Part shown: positions 1-8,033 of the stretch, in pieces
Position numbering within the stretch: position 1 is the first letter of the stretch
Layout of the letters: each line of letters opens with the position of its first letter
Assembly (NCBI RefSeq): GCF_000719515.1
Contig: NZ_JOGR01000009.1
Location: forward strand, 130,901-194,900
DNA: 64,000 nucleotides
Direction: 5' to 3'
Source: Glycomyces sp. NRRL B-16210
Lineage (GTDB): Bacteria > Actinomycetota > Actinomycetes > Mycobacteriales > Micromonosporaceae
Made by a program: the position numbers and the translations under genes
Notes under the pieces: generated by a model
Database searches by the model: none
Seen by the model: only the letters and a program-made list of their open reading frames with translations
What the model was told of the DNA's origin: nothing

Positions 1-43
1 GTCCGTGTCACATGGGTTTAGGCAGTAGGGCCGGAGCCGGGGC

Positions 44-71
44 TTGTCGTATGGTCCGCACCTTTTAAGGT
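44..71 (+). promoter_or_regulatory. Candidate promoter for a leaderless transcript
   Basis: TTGTCG at 44-49 and TAAGGT at 66-71 are spaced 16 bp apart like -35 and -10 boxes. The GTG start at 79 lies 7 bases after the -10, where transcription would begin, and no Shine-Dalgarno sequence is visible. This would give a leaderless mRNA. The boxes are weak matches, so this is inference. Confidence 0.3.
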
Positions 72-78
72 ACGTACT

Positions 79-1683
79 GTGAAATACGGGAACCCCTCTC
101 ACGTTGGCAGGCGTCGGGGGCGGACCGGACCCGAAGGCGGCCGACCGGGCGGTCACAGGGCCGGCCGCGGCCCCGCCTACAGCGGACGGCGGCGCGCGAC
201 CCCGTCGGCCGTCTTCGCGCTGCCCTTCCACGACGCCCTCCCCGGGAGACTGCGCGACCTGCGGTTCAATCGGTTGCACCTGTCGGTCGCGGGCGCGGTG
301 GGCCTCGTGGTCGCCGTCGGCGTCTCGATGGTCCTCGGCAACCTCCCCGAGACCCTCCCCGCCGACGAGTCGGCCGAGGACGCCGCGCTCCTGTACGCCG
401 ACGGCCAGGCGCTCCCGGCCGACTTCGCCGACCGCCACCCGAGCCTCGTCGCGACCGTCCACGCCGAACTCCAGGCCCGCTACGGCCTGAGCGCCGAGGA
501 CCTCTACGACGCGCAGACCCGCCCCGAGGGCCTGCGCGTGGTCCTCACCCTCGACCGGGCGCTCCAGGACGCCGCCGAGGAGACCTCCGGCGAGGCCGGG
601 GTCGTCGCCGTCGAACCGGGCACCGGCGCGGTCCTGTGCTACTACGGCGCCGAGGAGGCCGCCGGCGCCGACCTCATCGGCGCCGAGTCGCCGCACCCGC
701 CGTCCTCGGTGTTCGACATGGTCACCGCCGCGACCGCGCTCGAAGCCGGCGCCTCCATCGAGTCGTGGTGGCGCGACGGCGCCGAGGACGTCACCCTCGC
801 CGCGGCGGTGCGCGAGTCCAGGCCCGACGCCATGGACGCCGTCGCCGCCGAATACGGGGTCGAAGCCGTGCTCGACACCGCCGAAGGCATGGGCCTCAAC
901 GCCATCGCCGACCACGACGGCACCGTCCGCGACCTCGCCGAGGGCGACTACGAGGGCCTGGACGCCGCCGGCTTCGGCGTCTACCCCGTCAGCGTCCTCG
1001 ACATGGCCGGGGTCTACGCGACCATCGCCGCGGGCGGCGTCCACGCCGAGACCCACTTCGTCGACCGCGTCCTCGACGGCGACGACCGCGCGGTCGAACC
1101 CGTCCAGGGCATCCGCACCGACCAGGCCGTCGCCGCGACCACCGCCCAGGACCTCCAGTTCATCGGGCTCGGCCGGAGCGAGGCCATCGCCGACCGCGAC
1201 TTCTTCGCCGTCGCCGCCGACTACCACGGCACGACCACGCAGTCCTGGTTCGTCGGCGCCATCCCGCAGCTGAGCGTCGCCGCCTGGGCCAACGGCGCCG
1301 CGGCCGCCGACGGCGGAGGCATACCGCTGTGGCGCAACGTCATCGACACCGCCATCGCCGTGAACGGCTACGAGGCGCAGCAACTGCCAGGGGCCTCGGG
1401 CGCCGGCGACGACCTCACCGACGGCATCGTCGACGACGAGGGCCGGATCGACCCCGACAGCCCGTACTGCCAGGCCAACCCCGACGACGAGGCCTGCGCC
1501 GCCTCGCCCTCGGAGTCCCCGAGCGAATCCGACTCGCCCACGCCCGAGGCGACGAGTGCCGAGCCCGAGCCGGACCCCGAACCCGATCCGGAGCCGACCA
1601 GCGCCGAACCCGAACCGGATCCGCCCACCACCGAGCCCGAACCCGAACCGACCACGCCGGGCTGCGGCTGGCCCTGGTGCTGA
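79..1683 (+). CDS. Penicillin-binding-like transpeptidase-domain protein with degenerate catalytic motifs
   Basis: This 534-residue protein has a basic N-terminus, one membrane segment (about 68-88), a linker typical of class A penicillin-binding proteins (LTLDRALQ near 157), a transpeptidase-like fold region (about 170-440) and an acidic Pro/Glu/Ser tail ending in a Cys/Trp-rich motif. The fold is recognisable from segments such as GVYPVSVLDMAGVYATIA (300-317) and QSWFVGAIPQLSVAAW (388-403). The three catalytic motifs are broken. SxxK is replaced by SSVFD (209-213) with no lysine. SxN is replaced by SRP (247-249). KTG is replaced by HGT (383-385). No glycosyltransferase domain precedes it. 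It therefore probably cannot cross-link peptidoglycan or be acylated by beta-lactams. A scaffolding or regulatory role at the septum or wall is inference. The GTG start follows a possible leaderless promoter. Confidence 0.8.
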   Translation: MKYGNPSHVGRRRGRTGPEGGRPGGHRAGRGPAYSGRRRATPSAVFALPFHDALPGRLRDLRFNRLHLSVAGAVGLVVAVGVSMVLGNLPETLPADESAEDAALLYADGQALPADFADRHPSLVATVHAELQARYGLSAEDLYDAQTRPEGLRVVLTLDRALQDAAEETSGEAGVVAVEPGTGAVLCYYGAEEAAGADLIGAESPHPPSSVFDMVTAATALEAGASIESWWRDGAEDVTLAAAVRESRPDAMDAVAAEYGVEAVLDTAEGMGLNAIADHDGTVRDLAEGDYEGLDAAGFGVYPVSVLDMAGVYATIAAGGVHAETHFVDRVLDGDDRAVEPVQGIRTDQAVAATTAQDLQFIGLGRSEAIADRDFFAVAADYHGTTTQSWFVGAIPQLSVAAWANGAAAADGGGIPLWRNVIDTAIAVNGYEAQQLPGASGAGDDLTDGIVDDEGRIDPDSPYCQANPDDEACAASPSESPSESDSPTPEATSAEPEPDPEPDPEPTSAEPEPDPPTTEPEPEPTTPGCGWPWC

Positions 1684-1706
1684 ACCGGACCGCTACGATC
1701 ACCGCC

Positions 1707-2999
1707 ATGACCCCGAACGCCTTCCCGCGCTCCCGCCTCCTCCTGGCGCTCGCGATCGCGATCCCGCTGGGGGTGCTCGGCGACGCGATCTGGGTCCGCG
1801 CGGCTCCGGCCGGCCCGCCCTGGCAGGGCCTCGACGACCGGTGGAACGACCTCGTCGGCGGCCCCGACTCGGGACTCGCCTGGCAGATCGCCTCCGCCTT
1901 CGACCGGTTCGGCGGCAAGGCCGGCCTGGTCGTCATCGTCGCCGGGATCCTCGCGCTGCTGCTGTCGCGCCGCTGGCGCTCGGCGGTCTACGCCTGCGCC
2001 GCGATCGCGTCGGCCTCGCTCGTGGTCGACCTGTTCAAGACCGTCGCCGAGCGCCCCCGCCCGGCCGACATCATGGTCGCGACCGCCTCGTCGGCGTTCC
2101 CGTCCGGCCACAGCGCCCGGATGGCCGCGTTCGTGGTCGTCGTCGCCGTCGTGGCGGTCCCGGCCCGGCGCCTGCGGTACTGGTGGCCGGTCGCGGCGGC
2201 GCTGACGCTCGCGATGATGCTCGCCAGGAACTGGCAGCACGCCCACTGGCTCACCGACACGATCTGCGGGGCCGCGACCGGCTGGGCCGTCGCGACGTTC
2301 CTGTGGTGGGCCTGCGTGCCGCTGCTGGAACGCGAGCGCTCCATGCGCGGGAACGCGGGGACCGCGGTGACCGGTGGGGCGGGCGACGACCGCTTAAGCT
2401 GGTGTGGCCCGAGCCGTCCGAGAGGTGCCAGCGATGTCCACGCCCGATCCCTACTTCCAAGAGCCGCAACCGCAGCAGCCGCCTCCGCCGTACGCGCCCT
2501 ACCCGCCGTACGCGTACCCGCCGCCGCGCCCGACGAACGGGCTCGCGATCGCCGCTCTGGTCATGGGGTGCGTCGGGGCGTGCAACCCGATCTCGATCCT
2601 CGCGCTCATCTTCGGGATGATCGCCAAGCGCCAGATCCGCGAGCGCGGCGAGCAGGGCGAGGGCATGGCGACCGCCGGGATCGTGCTCGGCTGGATCGGC
2701 GTGGCCGCGACCGTGTTCTGGATCCTGTACTTCATCGCCGTCGTGGGCCTCTTCGCCACGGCCGTCAACGAGATCGACAAGACCGACTGGCCCACGAGCG
2801 ACCCCACCTGGACGATCGACGCGGTGAACGCGCTGGTCGCCGCCGCCTTCTGATCCACAGCCCCGTCACGGCACCGGCCGCGCCCGGGCCGGGCGTCTAC
2901 ACTCGAGCGACTGCCCCTTCCTCCCACCCGAGGTGCCCCGATGCCGTCCGACCCGGCCTTCCAAGACCGCACTGCCCAAGACAACGCCTTCCAGGATGA
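1707..2999 (+). CDS. PAP2-family membrane phosphatase (3' end uncertain)
   Basis: The N-terminal ~215 residues are a PAP2/PgpB-like integral membrane phosphatase. The three family signatures are present: KTVAERPRP (111-119, K-x6-RP), PSGH (132-135) and R174-x5-H180-x3-D184. Several hydrophobic segments flank them. Such enzymes dephosphorylate lipid phosphates, for example undecaprenyl pyrophosphate or phosphatidylglycerol phosphate; the substrate here cannot be told. The frame stays open to 2999, right through the next gene (2434-2853). After about residue 215 the translation becomes Arg-rich and looks like an out-of-frame shadow. A TAA present in another frame at 2395 would end the protein if one base were shifted. 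I trust 1707 to about 2390 as coding; the remainder is doubtful. Confidence 0.7.
   Translation: MTPNAFPRSRLLLALAIAIPLGVLGDAIWVRAAPAGPPWQGLDDRWNDLVGGPDSGLAWQIASAFDRFGGKAGLVVIVAGILALLLSRRWRSAVYACAAIASASLVVDLFKTVAERPRPADIMVATASSAFPSGHSARMAAFVVVVAVVAVPARRLRYWWPVAAALTLAMMLARNWQHAHWLTDTICGAATGWAVATFLWWACVPLLERERSMRGNAGTAVTGGAGDDRLSWCGPSRPRGASDVHARSLLPRAATAAAASAVRALPAVRVPAAAPDERARDRRSGHGVRRGVQPDLDPRAHLRDDRQAPDPRARRAGRGHGDRRDRARLDRRGRDRVLDPVLHRRRGPLRHGRQRDRQDRLAHERPHLDDRRGERAGRRRLLIHSPVTAPAAPGPGVYTRATAPSSHPRCPDAVRPGLPRPHCPRQRLPG
2434..2853 (+). CDS. DUF4190-type small membrane protein
   Basis: This 139-residue protein has a Pro/Tyr/Gln-rich cytoplasmic N-terminus (about 1-30) followed by two hydrophobic hairpins (about 31-60 and 75-105). 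Between them lies the charged KRQIRERGEQGEG loop that is typical of DUF4190 proteins. No function is known for the family. The ATG is preceded by AGAGGTG. It is followed 87 bp downstream by a paralogue with the same loop (QIQRRGERGAG) and the same Ala-Ala-Phe C-terminus, so the two arose by duplication. The upstream PAP2 reading frame runs over this whole gene, but this frame has the normal amino-acid composition. Confidence 0.8.
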   Translation: MSTPDPYFQEPQPQQPPPPYAPYPPYAYPPPRPTNGLAIAALVMGCVGACNPISILALIFGMIAKRQIRERGEQGEGMATAGIVLGWIGVAATVFWILYFIAVVGLFATAVNEIDKTDWPTSDPTWTIDAVNALVAAAF

Positions 3000-3420
3000 C
3001 GCCCTCGAAGACCGCACCGAAGGTCCCGCGTCCCCGGACGCGGCCTCGGAGCCGCCGGAATTCGAGCCCTATCCGCCGTCGTTCGCGCTCCTCGACGCCC
3101 CGCGTCTGCCGCTCAACCCGCTCGCCGTCGCGGCGACCGTCACCGGTGCGCTGGGGCTGTTCGCGCCGTTCGCGATCCTCGGCATCGTCTTCGGCGGGAT
3201 CGCGAGGGGGCAGATCCAGCGGCGCGGCGAGCGGGGCGCGGGCCTCGCAGTGACCGGGATCGTGCTCGGCTGCATCGGGCTGGTCGCTTCCGCGGTCCTC
3301 GCGCTGTACGTCGTTTTCTGGCTCGGCGCCACCGTGCTGCTGCGCCTCTCGGACGTCGAGTCGCGTCAGGTCCTGGACGCGTTCGGCCTGGTGGCGACCG
3401 CCTTCAGCGCCGCCTTCTGA
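2941..3420 (+). CDS. DUF4190-type small membrane protein, paralogue
   Basis: This 159-residue protein has an acidic, disordered N-terminus of about 55 residues, then a DUF4190 core: a hydrophobic hairpin, the loop GQIQRRGERGAG and a second hairpin. It resembles the preceding gene in the core but not in the N-terminal tail, which is Asp/Glu/Pro-rich here and Pro/Tyr-rich there. Both end in AAF. The ATG follows GAGGTGCCCCG. Its last codons overlap by 17 bp the 3' end of the convergent gene at 3404-3820. The function is unknown. Confidence 0.8.
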   Translation: MPSDPAFQDRTAQDNAFQDDALEDRTEGPASPDAASEPPEFEPYPPSFALLDAPRLPLNPLAVAATVTGALGLFAPFAILGIVFGGIARGQIQRRGERGAGLAVTGIVLGCIGLVASAVLALYVVFWLGATVLLRLSDVESRQVLDAFGLVATAFSAAF

Positions 3421-3820
3421 CGTAGGTCACCGCCGCGGTGTTCACCGCTGCGAGTATCGCGAACGCGAGCGCCGCCGCCGCGAAGCCCAGGCCCCACAGG
3501 GCCAGCGCCCCGGAACCGAACGCGACCGCCTTGACCGCCGCGACGCCGAGCGTCGGCAGCTTCACGCGCGCCTTCGGAGCGGCGAACAGGCCCCACGCCG
3601 TCACCAGGGCCCCGACCGCGCCGACCGCGATGAGCAGCCGGGCCCAGAAGGCGAGGTCGAGACTGAGCGCCCACCACCCGACGAAGGCGAGCATCGCGAG
3701 TTCGAGGGCGAACGCCACGAGCGCGTTGCCCATCACGAAAGTGCGGAGGATTCCGGAATACCGGTCCCATTCGGGCCGGTCAGGGGTGCCGTCCGCTGAG
3801 GGAAGCTTCGGTTCGTACAC
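3404..3820 (-). CDS. YrdB/DUF2568-like membrane protein
   Basis: The protein is about 138 residues with four hydrophobic segments. The first reads MGNALVAFALELAMLAFVGWW, which resembles the start of DUF2568 (YrdB) proteins. I chose the GTG at 3820 because the frame upstream of it (to 3985) overlaps the start of the divergent sensor kinase at 3936 and has no membrane-protein character. The internal ATG at about 3736 is the other candidate. The function is unknown. It is divergent from the two-component genes, so promoters of both must lie between about 3820 and 3936. Confidence 0.65.
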   Translation of the reverse strand: MYEPKLPSADGTPDRPEWDRYSGILRTFVMGNALVAFALELAMLAFVGWWALSLDLAFWARLLIAVGAVGALVTAWGLFAAPKARVKLPTLGVAAVKAVAFGSGALALWGLGFAAAALAFAILAAVNTAAVTYVRRRR

Positions 3821-3935
3821 CGGAACATGATGGACCTCGGTCGCAGGGGCGGTCGCGGCGGGTGCGACCAAAGTCGGAGGCCGGTTCCCCAACCGGACCG
3901 AGGCCGCGGGGCCGCGGCCATGATGGGATGGGCAG

Positions 3936-5099
3936 ATGACCGGCCCGCCCAACCTGCTGCGCCGCATCCGGCGCGGCGACCTCATCGCCGCCGTCGTCCT
4001 GCTCGCGGCCGGATCGGTCCTGACCGGCCTGGGCAGCTACGAGCGGCTGATCGACGACGTGCCGACGCAGGTGCGGTTCATCCCGCTGGTGCTCGTCTGC
4101 CTCGGCGTGGTCATCCGCCGCGCGTCCCCCGGCTGGGCCCTCGTGATCGGCTCGATCGGCTTCGGCACCGAGCTGGTCATCGGCATCGCCCTGGCGACCG
4201 TCTGCATCTACACCGACAACCTCTACGCCTTCGCGCGCTACGGCCCGCGCACGAGGATCCGCGTCCTGGCCCCGATCCTGGCGCTGGTGATCCTCGGCTT
4301 CGGGGCCTTGAGCATCATGGACGGCAAGGACGTGGGCGGCGTGGTGAGCACCGCCGCGCTCGGGGCGGTCATCCTGCTGTCGCCGATCGGCACCGGCATC
4401 ATCGTGCGCCAGGCCCACGACCGGGCGAGCCTGGAGGCCGAGCGGGCCGAGCAGACCGCGCGCCTGGCCGACGCGCGCCGGCGCGAGGCGGTGCTGCGCG
4501 AGCGCACGAGCATGGCCCGGGAGCTGCACGACACCGTCGCGAACTACCTCTCGGCGATCGCCCTCCAGTCCACGGCGCTCCAGGCCCGCCGGGACCTGGA
4601 CCCGGAGACGCTGCGCACCTCGGTGGCGGCGATCCGCGCCAGCAGCGTCGAGGGCCTGGCCGAACTGCGGCGCATCATCGGCCTGCTGCGGGCCGGGGAC
4701 GAGGGCGAGGAGCTGGCGTCCTTCCGGCTCGACCAGGTGCCCGGCCTCGTCGAGCGGATGCGCGCGGTCGGCCTCAAAGTGGACTTCGCCGTGGAGGGGC
4801 CCGAGCGCGAGGTCCCCGGCGAGGTCGAGTTGAGCGCCTACCGGGTGGTGCAGGAGTCGCTCACCAACGCCCTCAAGTACGGTGCGGACGCGGCCGTCGC
4901 CATCGCCTACGAGCCCGAGCGGCTGACGGTCACGGTGGAGAACGCGGTGCACGCCGGGGCCGACCCGGTGCCCGGCGGGGGAGCGGGGCTGATCGGCATG
5001 ACCGAGCGCGTGCGCCTCCTCGGCGGCGCGGTGCGCGCCGGTCCCGTCGGCGACCGGTGGCGGGTCCGCGCCGAGATCCCCACCGGAGGCGTCCTGTGA
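3936..5099 (+). CDS. NarL-type sensor histidine kinase
   Basis: This 387-residue kinase has an N-terminal membrane region of about 150 residues (four or more segments). A HisKA_3 dimerisation helix follows, with the phosphoacceptor motif RTSMARELHDTVANYLS near residue 190. The C-terminal HATPase domain has the N-box YRVVQESLTNALKYG and the G-box GGGAGLIGMTERVRLLGG. It should autophosphorylate on the His of ELHDT and pass the phosphate to the response regulator encoded 22 bp downstream. The signal is unknown; there is no large extracellular sensor domain. Confidence 0.9.
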   Translation: MTGPPNLLRRIRRGDLIAAVVLLAAGSVLTGLGSYERLIDDVPTQVRFIPLVLVCLGVVIRRASPGWALVIGSIGFGTELVIGIALATVCIYTDNLYAFARYGPRTRIRVLAPILALVILGFGALSIMDGKDVGGVVSTAALGAVILLSPIGTGIIVRQAHDRASLEAERAEQTARLADARRREAVLRERTSMARELHDTVANYLSAIALQSTALQARRDLDPETLRTSVAAIRASSVEGLAELRRIIGLLRAGDEGEELASFRLDQVPGLVERMRAVGLKVDFAVEGPEREVPGEVELSAYRVVQESLTNALKYGADAAVAIAYEPERLTVTVENAVHAGADPVPGGGAGLIGMTERVRLLGGAVRAGPVGDRWRVRAEIPTGGVL

Positions 5100-5121
5100 C
5101 CGAGACGAGGAGAGCGAGCCG

Positions 5122-5778
5122 ATGACCAGGGTCCTGCTGGCCGACGACCACGCCGCGGTGCGCGCGGGTCTGCGGATGCTGCTGGAGAGCGCCAACGGCG
5201 AGGGCGCCGAGGACATCGTGGTGGTCGGCGAGGCCGCCGACGGCGTCGAAGCGGTCGCGCTCGCGAGGGAACTGCGCCCGGACGTGGTCGTCATGGACAT
5301 CCGGATGCCCCGCAAGGACGGCATCGCCGCCGCGGCCGAGCTGCGCGGCGTCGCCGACGTCCTGGTCCTGACCAGCTACAGCGACGACGCCAACGTCTTC
5401 GACGCCCTGCGCGCCGGCGCCAGCGGGTTCCTCCTCAAGGACGCCGACGCCGCGACGCTCGTGGAGGCGGTGCGGACCGTCGCGCGCGGGGACGGCCTCA
5501 TCTCCCCGGCCGTCACCCGGGGCCTCATCGCCGAGTTCGGCCGCTCGCGCCCCGCCTACGCGCCCATCAGTGTCGACGACGCGGGCCTGGCGGGCCTGAC
5601 CCCGCGCGAGCGGGAGGTCCTCGCGCTCATCGGCGAGGGCCTGTCGAACGCCGACATCGGGGCCGCGCTCGGCATGGCCGAGGCCACCGTCAAGTCCCAT
5701 GTGACGCGCGTCCTGGCGAAACTCGGCCTCTCCAGCCGCGTCCAGGCGGCGATCTTCGCCCGCGAACAGGGACGATAG
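5122..5778 (+). CDS. NarL/FixJ-family response regulator
   Basis: This 218-residue protein has a receiver domain (about 1-125) and a LuxR-type helix-turn-helix. The receiver has DD near residues 8-9, the phosphoacceptor in PDVVVMDIRMPRKDG and the conserved Lys in GFLLKDA. The HTH begins GLTPREREVLALIGEGLSN and contains VKSHVTRVLAKLGL. The ATG follows GAGGAG and the gene lies just after its sensor kinase, so the two are co-transcribed. Targets are not evident; the argC promoter that follows is explained by ArgR sites. Confidence 0.92.
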   Translation: MTRVLLADDHAAVRAGLRMLLESANGEGAEDIVVVGEAADGVEAVALARELRPDVVVMDIRMPRKDGIAAAAELRGVADVLVLTSYSDDANVFDALRAGASGFLLKDADAATLVEAVRTVARGDGLISPAVTRGLIAEFGRSRPAYAPISVDDAGLAGLTPREREVLALIGEGLSNADIGAALGMAEATVKSHVTRVLAKLGLSSRVQAAIFAREQGR

Positions 5779-5817
5779 GACACGTCCCACACCGCGGAAT
5801 CTCGCTTTCGCGCCTTC

Positions 5818-5855
5818 GTTGAATGCTGATACAGTTCTGTGCATAGTCATTCAAC
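5818..5855 (+). promoter_or_regulatory. Two tandem ARG boxes (ArgR operator)
   Basis: Two 18-bp sites resemble the ArgR/AhrC consensus TGAAT-N4-ATTCA. Box 1 at 5818-5835 contains TGAATGCTGATACA and box 2 at 5838-5855 contains TGCATAGTCATTCA. They are separated by 2 bp, the usual tandem arrangement bound by one ArgR hexamer. They lie directly upstream of argC, and argR is the sixth gene of the same operon, which implies feedback repression by arginine. Confidence 0.8.
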
Positions 5856-5868
5856 CCGGAGGTTTCCA

Positions 5869-6882
5869 GTGACGTACCAGGTCGCCGTGGCGGGTGCCAG
5901 CGGTTACGCGGGGGGCGAGGTGCTGCGGCTGCTCGCCGACCACCCGCAGCTCGACGTCGTCGCCGCGGGCGCGCACAGCAACGCCGGTGAATACATCACC
6001 GCAGTCCACCCCCACCTCACCTCGTACGGCTCACGACGATTCACCCCGACCTCCCCGGAGGCCTTCGCGGGCGCCGACCTGGTCATCATGACCCTCCCGC
6101 ACGGCCAGTCCGCCGCCCTCGCCGCGCAGCTCCCCGCCGACCAGAAGATCGTCGACCTCGGCGCCGACCACCGGCTCGAGGACGCCGCCGCCTGGGAGGC
6201 CTACTACCCCGGCCCCCACGCCGGGACCTGGACCTACGGCCTGCCCGAACTGCCCGGCCAGCGCGAGGCCGTCGCCGCCGCGACCCGGGTCGCCGCGACC
6301 GGCTGCTACGCCGTCGCCGCCATCCTCGGCCTGCGCCCGCTCCTGGACGCCGGGATCGCCGCGGCCGACGACGTCGTGGTCGTGGCCGCCTCCGGCACCT
6401 CCGGCGCGGGCAACGCCCCGAAGAAGCACCTGCTCGCCACCGAGATCATGGGCTCGATGAGCGCGTACAAGGTCGGCGCCCACCAGCACGTCCCCGAGGT
6501 CAAGCAGGCCTCCGGGGCGACCTCGCTCTCGATGACCCCGCTGTTGGCGCCCATGCCGCGCGGCATCATCGCGACCGTCACCGCCAAGCCGACCGCCGAC
6601 GCGACCGCCGCCGACGTGCGCGCCGCGCTCGCGAAGGCCTACGACGGCGAGCCGTTCGTGCAGGTCCTGCGGGAGGGCCAGTGGCCCGCGACCGCCTCGA
6701 CCTACGGCACCAACGTGGCCCTGCTCCAGGGCACGGTGGACAAGGACTCCGGCCGGATCGTCGTCACCTCCGCGATCGACAACCTCGGCAAGGGCGCGGC
6801 CGGTCAGGTCGTCCAGTGCGCGAACCTCATGCTCGGCCTGCCCGAGACCGCCGGACTCACCGTGAACGGAGTGGCACCGTGA
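5869..6882 (+). CDS. argC: N-acetyl-gamma-glutamyl-phosphate reductase
   Basis: ArgC reduces N-acetylglutamyl phosphate to the semialdehyde with NADPH, the third step from glutamate to ornithine. The 337-residue protein begins with a Rossmann motif (VAVAGASGYAGGE), and the catalytic cysteine is in VAATGCYAVA (C146). I chose the GTG at 5869 because it is preceded by CCCGGAGG at 5855-5862 and because the earlier start at 5839 lies inside an ARG box. It is the first gene of the arginine operon and overlaps argJ by 4 bp (GTGA). Confidence 0.96.
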   Translation: MTYQVAVAGASGYAGGEVLRLLADHPQLDVVAAGAHSNAGEYITAVHPHLTSYGSRRFTPTSPEAFAGADLVIMTLPHGQSAALAAQLPADQKIVDLGADHRLEDAAAWEAYYPGPHAGTWTYGLPELPGQREAVAAATRVAATGCYAVAAILGLRPLLDAGIAAADDVVVVAASGTSGAGNAPKKHLLATEIMGSMSAYKVGAHQHVPEVKQASGATSLSMTPLLAPMPRGIIATVTAKPTADATAADVRAALAKAYDGEPFVQVLREGQWPATASTYGTNVALLQGTVDKDSGRIVVTSAIDNLGKGAAGQVVQCANLMLGLPETAGLTVNGVAP

Positions 6883-8033
6883 GCGTCACGACCCCCAAGG
6901 GCTTCAAGGCCTCCGGTGTCACCGCCGGGCTCAAGGCCTCCGGTAAGCCCGATGTCGCCTTGGTCGTCAACGAGGGCCCGCTCCAGGTCGCCGCGGGCCG
7001 CTTCACCGGCAACCGCGTCAAGGCCGCCCCGGTCAAGTGGTCCCAGCAGGTCATCACCTACGGCCGGCTCAAGGCCGTGGTGCTCAACTCCGGCGGCGCC
7101 AACGCCTGCACCGGCCCCGAGGGCTTCCAGGACACGCACGCCACCGCCGAGAAGACCGCCGCGCTCCTCGGCTGCGGCGCCGCCGAGATCGCGGTCTGCT
7201 CCACCGGCCTCATCGGCGAGCGCCTCCCCATGGACAAGCTCCTTCCCGGCGTGGAGGCCGCGGCCGCGGCCCTCGCCGAGGACGGCGGCGAGGCCGCCGC
7301 GACCGCGATCATGACCACCGACACCGTCGCGAAGAACGCGGCCGTCGCCAGTCCGGCCGGGTGGACCGTGGGCGGCATCGCCAAGGGCGCGGGGATGCTC
7401 GCCCCCGGGCTCGCCACGATGCTCGTGGTCCTCACCACCGACGCCGTGGTCGACGCCGACCTCGCGAATGCCGCGATCGGCACCGCCTGCCGGTACTCCT
7501 TCGACCGGCTCGACTCCGACGGCTCGATGTCCACCAACGACACCGTGCTCCTGCTCGCCTCCGGCGCCTCCGGCGTCGAGGCCGAGGCGGACGAGTTCAT
7601 CACCGCGCTCACCGACCTGTGCAAGGACCTCGCGAAGCAGCTCCTGACCGACGCCGAGGGCTCCACCAAGGACATCGCGATCACCGTGGCCGGGGCCGAG
7701 ACCGAGGACGACGCGGTCGAGGTCGCCCGCTGCGTGGCCCGCGACAGCCTCGTCAAGACCGCGATGTTCGGCGGCGACCCGAACTGGGGCCGCATCCTCG
7801 CGGCCGTCGGCGTCTCCAAGTCGCCCTTCGACGCCGACGAGGTCGACGTCGCCGTCAACGGCGTCCAGATCTGCAAGGCCGGCGCCGCCGGCAAGCCGCG
7901 CGACCTCGTCGACCTGGCGGGCCGCGACGTGCGGATCGACATCGACCTCCACAACGGAGCGGCCTCGGCCACCGTCTGGACCAACGACCTGTCCCACGAC
8001 TACGTCCACGAGAATTCGGCGTACAGCACATGA
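6879..8033 (+). CDS. argJ: Bifunctional glutamate N-acetyltransferase/amino-acid N-acetyltransferase
   Basis: ArgJ moves the acetyl group from N-acetylornithine to glutamate and can also use acetyl-CoA, giving the cyclic arginine pathway. The 384-residue precursor is expected to cleave itself into two subunits at the conserved threonine of the segment KGAGMLAPGLATMLVV (T180); Thr becomes the new N-terminal nucleophile. The GTG start at 6879 overlaps the argC stop. The operon has no argE-like deacetylase, consistent with a cyclic pathway. Confidence 0.96.
   Translation: MSVTTPKGFKASGVTAGLKASGKPDVALVVNEGPLQVAAGRFTGNRVKAAPVKWSQQVITYGRLKAVVLNSGGANACTGPEGFQDTHATAEKTAALLGCGAAEIAVCSTGLIGERLPMDKLLPGVEAAAAALAEDGGEAAATAIMTTDTVAKNAAVASPAGWTVGGIAKGAGMLAPGLATMLVVLTTDAVVDADLANAAIGTACRYSFDRLDSDGSMSTNDTVLLLASGASGVEAEADEFITALTDLCKDLAKQLLTDAEGSTKDIAITVAGAETEDDAVEVARCVARDSLVKTAMFGGDPNWGRILAAVGVSKSPFDADEVDVAVNGVQICKAGAAGKPRDLVDLAGRDVRIDIDLHNGAASATVWTNDLSHDYVHENSAYST

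Noticed and set aside
2400..2999. Coding extension of the PAP2 frame
   Set aside because: The translation is Arg-rich and overlaps a normal gene; it looks like a shadow frame.
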